From positions 120,735 through 184,734 of the forward strand of contig JADLDI010000015.1 in assembly GCA_020846745.1 (NCBI GenBank): a stretch of DNA of 64,000 nucleotides. The letters run 5' to 3'. Under the pieces are notes generated by a model. It saw only the letters and a list, made by a program, of their open reading frames with translations, was not told where the DNA came from and did not search any database. Positions within the stretch are counted from its first letter, which is position 1; each line of letters opens with the position of its first letter. Below, piece after piece: positions 59,283 to 64,000 of the stretch. The DNA is from Bryobacterales bacterium (GTDB taxonomy: Bacteria; Acidobacteriota; Terriglobia; Bryobacterales; Bryobacteraceae). Both the position numbers and the translations under genes were made by a program.

Positions 59283-62200
59283 AAAATGTCCGTACCCAAC
59301 TCTTCAAAGCCGCCTGCGTCGCAGCCCTCCTATCCATCATCTTGTCGGCCCAGGTTGATACGGGCGTCCTCAGTGGAACCGTCTACGACAACTCTGGCGC
59401 GGTTATACCCGCCGCTGTCGTCAATGTGCGCAACGTTGGCACTAACTACACGCTCGATCTGGTAACCAACGAAAAAGGACTATACGTTTCGCCCCCGCTG
59501 CCCCCCGGCACTTACAGGATTACCGTAAAGCTCGACGGCTTCCTGCCCGCCGCCAAGGAAGTCCAACTTAGCTTGGCCGAACGTCTGAATATCAATTTCT
59601 CCCTCCAACTCGGCGGCGTCACTGAGCGGATTACGGTGCAGACGATCGGCGCCGCTATCCAAACCGAAGAGGCCACTATCAGCACCCTGCGCAGCGATCG
59701 CGAAGTGAAAGAGCTACCCGTCAACGATCGCAATTTCACCGAATTGATGCGCTACACACCCGGCGCGGCGCCCGGCCAAGCTACCAAACAGAATCGCGCC
59801 ATCATTCAAGCCCGCGGCAACACTTCCAGCGCGGTCAATGGCGCCTATCATGGCGACAACAACTTCCTCGTCGACGGCATCCAGAACAACGACAATCACC
59901 AAGGCTGGGGCGTCATGGTGTTCCCTGAGGTGGAAGCGCTCGATCAGTATCGTGTCGAGACCTCCACGGCCGACGCACGCTACGGCCGTTCCGGCGGCAC
60001 CCTCAACGTCGGATATAAGTCCGGAACCAACACCTTTCACGGCTCATTGTTTGAATTCCTGCGGAACGACGCCTTGGATGCCTCTGGCTTCTTCTCCCCC
60101 ACTAAACCGCCGCTCCGCCGTAACCTCTTCGGAGGCGTACTCAGCGGTCCTATCGGCGGTAAGGATGCCGGCACATTCTTCCTGTTCTCCTACGAAGGCC
60201 GCCGGACCCGTCTGGGAAAAACCTGGGTCAGCACCGTTCCCACACTCCGCATGCGCGAAGGCGACTTCGGCGAGCGTCCCCCCGGCTCCATCCGCGATCC
60301 CCTCACGAACTCACCCTTTCCGGGTAACGTCATCCCAAAGGCCCGCTTTGCCGGCACGCCCGCCGAGAAAGTTATTAACTTCTATCCCACTCCCACGGGT
60401 GTCGGCCAGGCCGCTAACTATGTAATTTCCCCGTCCGACACACAAGATTCCGATCAGTTCACCGTCAAACTTGATCGATCATTTAAGAACGGTTCTCGCG
60501 GCTTCCTTCGCTACACTCAGGGTGACTTCGATAACCTCGATCATCGCGAGCTCAGTGACGTCTCCACGCCGGCCAAGCTCACCAATAACCCCGTTTACCA
60601 GATCGTTCCGAGTTACACTCACATCTTCTCCCCAACCACCGTGAATCAGACCCGCCTCGGCGCTAGCTACATGCCGCTCGAAAGCACGCCCGTGCAATCC
60701 GAGCCCCTGCTTTCCCGCAAATTTGGCATTCCCAACGCCAACGTAGATGAGTATTCCGAAGGCTTGGCGACCATTGCCGCCAACGGGTTCACCACTCTCG
60801 GCAATCAGGACAACATGCCCGCCATCCTCCACCTCGGCAGCTACCAGGTGAGTAACAACACAGAGATGACCCGCTCCAACCACAGCATCAGCTTCGGGCT
60901 CGACATCGTCCGCCGCCATGCCAACGTGCTACAGGCGGCCCGCCAGGCCGGAGCGTTTACCTTCGCCACCATCTACACCGGGTTTGGTGCGTCCGATCTC
61001 CTCCTCGGCAAGCCCCAGTCGATCGCACTTACCGCCATGCGCGGCACCATCGGACTGCGCCGCACCGACATGGGCTTCTTCCTACAGGATGACTGGAAGG
61101 TTACTCGAAAACTAACTTTAAACTTAGGTCTCCGTTACGAGGTCGCCGGCAGTTACCCACAATCCGAAGTGGCTAATCGTCTCATGCAGTTCGACATTGC
61201 CACCGGACAGCCTGTGCCCGTTGGGCAGGGCAGTGTCCCGGGCGGACCCGGAATCGGCAACGACCTCAATAACTGGGCTCCCCGGTTCGGGTGGGCCTAC
61301 CATCTGCAACAGAAGACCGTTCTCCGCGCCGGCTACGGCATCTACTACACCATGAACTCGCTCGATATCGGGAGTAGTCTCGCCAGCCAGGCCCCCATCG
61401 TCATCAACACGCTTGTTTCCAATAATCAGAATGACTTCCTCGGCGCCCGCGGCCTTTCTGACGGTCCTCTCCGTGAGGCCGATTCCAATGCCCGCGGCTT
61501 GGTCCGCGCCGGCATTCTCCCCAATTACAAACTCGGTTACATGCAGCAGTGGAACTTCGCCCTGGAGCGCGAACTCCCGATACAGCAGGTGCTCACCGTC
61601 GCCTATGTCGGCACCAAAGGAACAGGTTTGAATCAGCGCATCAATTACAACCAGGCCGTCCCCGGCGATGGTCCTGTCGATGCTCGCCGCCGCTGGCCGC
61701 AACACGCAGCCGTCAACATTCTGCAGCCGGCTGGCAGTTCCTCCTATCACTCGCTACAGGTAACTGCGCGCCGCCGCTTCGCTTCGGGTGTCGGCTATCA
61801 ACTCGCTTACACCTACAGCCACTTCATTGATTCCGGCACCATCGCCGCAGCCGCCGCCACAATCGCCAACGTGCCCTTTATCAGTCTGGCTCTGAACAAA
61901 GGCAACGCCGACCAGGACCTGCGCCATCACCTCCGCGCCACCTTCCAATACGAACTCCCCTTCGGCCGCGGCAAAGCTTATCTCTCCGGCAACAACGGCA
62001 TCGCCGGCGCGGTGCTTGGCGGCTGGCAGGTCAATGGCGCCGGGTCGTTCTACTCTGGCCTCCCCTTCACTGTCGTCGCCGCCGCGAATACCCTGAACAT
62101 CGGCGAAGGCTCGTGGGCCGACCGGCTCCGCCCCGGCACTCTTTCCCCCGGCGAGCGCAGCATCACGCGGTGGTTCGACACCAGCGCCTTTGCTAACCCG

Positions 62201-62476
62201 GGCTTTCGTGTCTGGGGCAACGGCGGACGCAACACCCTCTTCGGCCCCGGTACCAAGATGGTCGACTTCTCCGTTTTCAAAAACTTCACTGTGGCCGAAG
62301 GCAAAACGCTGCAGTTCCGCACCGAGGTCTTTAACGTCTCCAACACGCCCCAATTCAACGAACCGAACGCACAACTCGGTTCGGCCGCGTTCGGCAGAAT
62401 CACCGCCGCCGGCAGCGAAGCCACTCTACAGCGCACACAGCGTAAGATACAATTCGCGCTGAAGTTCATGTTCTAG
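59279..62476 (+). CDS. TonB-dependent receptor, Oar-like with carboxypeptidase-regulatory domain
   Basis: 1065 residues. Signal peptide (ACVAALLSIILSA), N-terminal CarboxypepD_reg sandwich at about 28-110 (GVLSGTVYDNSGAVIPAAVV; TYRITVKLDGF), plug domain at about 115-235 (KELPVNDRNFTELMRYTPG), then a 22-strand-type barrel ending in QRKIQFALKFMF with terminal Phe. Typical of the acidobacterial Oar group. Start overlaps the anti-sigma stop (ATGA at 59279-59282). It probably imports or senses an oligomeric substrate and signals through the anti-sigma protein. Confidence 0.92.
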   Translation: MKNVRTQLFKAACVAALLSIILSAQVDTGVLSGTVYDNSGAVIPAAVVNVRNVGTNYTLDLVTNEKGLYVSPPLPPGTYRITVKLDGFLPAAKEVQLSLAERLNINFSLQLGGVTERITVQTIGAAIQTEEATISTLRSDREVKELPVNDRNFTELMRYTPGAAPGQATKQNRAIIQARGNTSSAVNGAYHGDNNFLVDGIQNNDNHQGWGVMVFPEVEALDQYRVETSTADARYGRSGGTLNVGYKSGTNTFHGSLFEFLRNDALDASGFFSPTKPPLRRNLFGGVLSGPIGGKDAGTFFLFSYEGRRTRLGKTWVSTVPTLRMREGDFGERPPGSIRDPLTNSPFPGNVIPKARFAGTPAEKVINFYPTPTGVGQAANYVISPSDTQDSDQFTVKLDRSFKNGSRGFLRYTQGDFDNLDHRELSDVSTPAKLTNNPVYQIVPSYTHIFSPTTVNQTRLGASYMPLESTPVQSEPLLSRKFGIPNANVDEYSEGLATIAANGFTTLGNQDNMPAILHLGSYQVSNNTEMTRSNHSISFGLDIVRRHANVLQAARQAGAFTFATIYTGFGASDLLLGKPQSIALTAMRGTIGLRRTDMGFFLQDDWKVTRKLTLNLGLRYEVAGSYPQSEVANRLMQFDIATGQPVPVGQGSVPGGPGIGNDLNNWAPRFGWAYHLQQKTVLRAGYGIYYTMNSLDIGSSLASQAPIVINTLVSNNQNDFLGARGLSDGPLREADSNARGLVRAGILPNYKLGYMQQWNFALERELPIQQVLTVAYVGTKGTGLNQRINYNQAVPGDGPVDARRRWPQHAAVNILQPAGSSSYHSLQVTARRRFASGVGYQLAYTYSHFIDSGTIAAAAATIANVPFISLALNKGNADQDLRHHLRATFQYELPFGRGKAYLSGNNGIAGAVLGGWQVNGAGSFYSGLPFTVVAAANTLNIGEGSWADRLRPGTLSPGERSITRWFDTSAFANPGFRVWGNGGRNTLFGPGTKMVDFSVFKNFTVAEGKTLQFRTEVFNVSNTPQFNEPNAQLGSAAFGRITAAGSEATLQRTQRKIQFALKFMF

Positions 62477-62506
62477 GCCGGCCCGCCTTAAGAAAGATAG
62501 GATCCC

Positions 62507-63721
62507 ATGATGTCAACCACCACGCCGGTGATCGTCCTCGCGCTGCTGACTCTGCCGCCGGCCCTCCAGGCGCAAACCGTCAAAACCCTCAAAGACCCGG
62601 TCACCGCCAGAACCATCACCCACTACAAAAGCCCCCAGCATGAAGTGCATCATTACTACTTCATCTCGCCCTGGTCTCCCGACGGTAAGCTGATTAACTT
62701 CTTCCGCTTCGACGCTGGCGTCGACAAGCTCACCGCGCGTGGGCGCTTTCCCGGTTCTCTCTGGGTCATGAACCCCGATGGCAGCAACCGTCGCCAGTTG
62801 GTCGGCGGCTTGAAAGGCAACTATCACACCGGCGTCAATCAGTTCTGGGGACCCACCGGCCAATACGTCTACTACACCGACTCGTCCCAGAAGCGCCGGT
62901 GCATGCCCCGCGTCGACGTCGACACCGGCAAGGCCGATTGCGTCGACGAAACCCCGGTACCCTGTCAGCGCGCCAGCGCCGACGAGAAGCTGCTATCGTG
63001 TGGTACCGGCGACGAGTGGGGCGTTTATGACCTCCGCGAAAAGCGGTACAAGCCCCTCGTCACCTTGGAACGCGCGCTCGCCCTCACCCCCAACAAGGCC
63101 TTGGCAACCGGCAAGCAATGCCAGTTGCAGAACGTTCGCTTCAACCCGACCGGCGACAAGGCCATCATTGTCAATCGCACCACAGAGGACCTCCCCGCCC
63201 TCATTGAAATCTATCTCTACGATTTCAAAACCGCCCAACTCACCTACCTCACGCACGACCTTCACCATCCCGCCTGGCGCCCTGACGGCAAAGCCGTCCT
63301 CTTCGTTCGCTGGGATAAGGAAACCAAAACGCAAGCAATCTGGGAAATCGACGTGAAAACCAAAGCGGAGCGGCCCCTGTTTAACAAACACCACGTCTCC
63401 GGAGTCCACACCTCCTATCACCCCACCAAACCCCACCTCATCGTCACCGACTGCTACGGCGGCGACTTCGGTAACGGCATTGCCCTCATCGACCTCAAGA
63501 AGAACGAGATGCGGCAACTCGTCACCATCCCCCTCGGCTCGAAACCCGACGTCTACCCGGACGAACGCTTCCCCTTCCGCAACTGGGGCCTCTTCATGCC
63601 GCCCCGCAAGTACCTGAACGAACCCCGTCCCGTCTGGAGCGAAGACGGCAACAAACTCCTCTACACCAGCGAAGAGAGCGGCCACATCAACCTCTACGTG
63701 GTGGATACCTCCGACCTTTAG
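62507..63721 (+). CDS. Secreted TolB-like/PD40 propeller, oligogalacturonate-lyase-like
   Basis: 404 residues; AGGA lies 5 nt before the ATG. Signal peptide (TPVIVLALLTLPPALQA). Repeated propeller motifs: FISPWSPDGKLINFFR, LWVMNPDGSNRRQLV, HPAWRPDGKAVLFVRWD, PVWSEDGNKLLYTSEESGHI. The layout resembles oligogalacturonate lyase (WD40-like PL22), whose His and Gln metal ligands might be represented by YHTGVNQFW and SYHPTKPHL. A lyase or a binding role are both possible. It follows the receptor gene by 30 bp and probably belongs to the same operon. Confidence 0.75.
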   Translation: MMSTTTPVIVLALLTLPPALQAQTVKTLKDPVTARTITHYKSPQHEVHHYYFISPWSPDGKLINFFRFDAGVDKLTARGRFPGSLWVMNPDGSNRRQLVGGLKGNYHTGVNQFWGPTGQYVYYTDSSQKRRCMPRVDVDTGKADCVDETPVPCQRASADEKLLSCGTGDEWGVYDLREKRYKPLVTLERALALTPNKALATGKQCQLQNVRFNPTGDKAIIVNRTTEDLPALIEIYLYDFKTAQLTYLTHDLHHPAWRPDGKAVLFVRWDKETKTQAIWEIDVKTKAERPLFNKHHVSGVHTSYHPTKPHLIVTDCYGGDFGNGIALIDLKKNEMRQLVTIPLGSKPDVYPDERFPFRNWGLFMPPRKYLNEPRPVWSEDGNKLLYTSEESGHINLYVVDTSDL

Positions 63722-64000
63722 CCCGACCAGCCATATTCAACCCTGGTGTCGAATATGGCATTTCGGATTGATGCCGCTCACCCGCAAAGTCACCGTCCAC
63801 TGGACGCCGTTCCCCAGGGTTCGGCAAACCATTGCAAACACCCGCGGTTCTATCCGAACCGCGCCGGCAAGGACGTGAGAAAAACCCCCGGCAGGCGATC
63901 CGAGGGTCCCTTCGGGGTCCTGTAAATCATTGCAAACAAGCACCCAATGTCGTAACCGAACCGCGGCGCGTAAGCCCGCGGTCCATCAAGCCCAATGCAC
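63722..64000. repeat. Intergenic region with short repeats, no gene
   Basis: AAACCATTGCAAACA (63826-63840) recurs as AAATCATTGCAAACA (63924-63938), 98 bp apart. A perfect 8-bp stem CGCGGTTC-TATCC-GAACCGCG lies at 63843-63863, and related CCGCGG/GAACCGCGG words occur near 63956-63980. This may be a member of a dispersed intergenic repeat family. No terminator with a T run was found after the propeller gene. Confidence 0.5.

Noticed and set aside
63843..63863. Perfect hairpin as terminator of the propeller gene
   Set aside because: It is about 120 bp past the stop and not followed by a T run on either strand.
63737..63943. Minus-strand frame of 68 codons in the right-edge spacer
   Set aside because: Spans the repeated words and the hairpin, has no ribosome-binding site and no family likeness; more likely part of a repeat.
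1..64000. CRISPR arrays, tRNA or rRNA genes, IS elements, prophage
   Set aside because: No regularly spaced repeats, cloverleaf-like or rRNA-like stretches, transposase or phage structural genes were found on reading both strands.

Overview
The window is about 61% G+C and densely packed with genes. It holds many genes typical of acidobacterial genomes, especially the Solibacter/Bryobacter type: planctomycete-style cytochrome/DUF1549/DUF1553 proteins paired with DUF1501 proteins, an Oar-like TonB receptor with an N-terminal carboxypeptidase-regulatory domain, DUF1080, Gfo/Idh proteins with Tat signals, ECF sigma/anti-sigma pairs and a membrane-linked Ser/Thr kinase. The lineage is inferred from gene content. 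No rRNA, tRNA, CRISPR array, insertion sequence or prophage was seen.

Layout. 1-762: tail of a DtxR-type metalloregulator and an ArsR-type repressor. 846-4744 (minus): four-gene operon (VOC protein, MFS exporter, TPR protein, polytopic membrane protein). 4846-5658: small outer-membrane barrel. 5664-16125 (minus): a run of eight tightly spaced genes (PPC-domain protein, PSCyt/DUF1549-DUF1553, DUF1501, DUF3788, sialidase-like propeller, class III aminotransferase, MFS carrier, SDR). 16211-20565 (plus): a second, divergent DUF1549-DUF1553/DUF1501 pair. 20587-22313: DUF1080 protein, VapBC toxin-antitoxin pair and two decayed gene tails. 22302-24835 (minus): Gfo/Idh oxidoreductase and an outer-membrane protein. 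25074-27262: CheW and a chemoreceptor. 27322-33282 (minus): polysaccharide-type enzymes (beta-helix protein, rhamnosidase-like glycosidase) and a metallo-beta-lactamase-fold protein. 33329-37118: VOC protein, amidohydrolase, phosphotriesterase-like protein, unknown secreted protein. 37133-41328 (minus): HAD phosphatase, Ser/Thr kinase, DUF5658 protein, Spy-like protein, anti-sigma-like protein, ECF sigma factor.

41496-43070 holds two small items outside ordinary annotation: a 53-residue gene with a near-consensus promoter starting almost on its ATG, and a self-contained unit of about 220 nt (promoter, two GGAGGTGG motifs, hairpins, a 19-codon frame, strong terminator). 43289-48685: a two-gene split form of the large 2-hydroxyacyl-CoA-dehydratase-activase-like proteins. 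48753-51186: a three-gene fragment of a Tad pilus cluster (CpaB, TadB, TadC). 51221-52858 (minus): FmdB-type zinc ribbon and an S41 protease homologue that appears to lack its catalytic lysine. 53050-54861: PQQ sugar dehydrogenase fused to cytochrome c. 54962-56536 (minus): alpha-2-macroglobulin fragment. 56636-63721: ECF sigma, very large anti-sigma, TonB-dependent receptor and a TolB-like propeller, probably one operon for sensing and importing an extracellular substrate.

The gene set suggests a heterotroph that degrades complex carbohydrates, with periplasmic cytochrome-linked oxidation and several cell-surface signalling units. Many starts lack a Shine-Dalgarno sequence and have a -10-like hexamer 6-12 nt upstream, which suggests frequent leaderless transcription.
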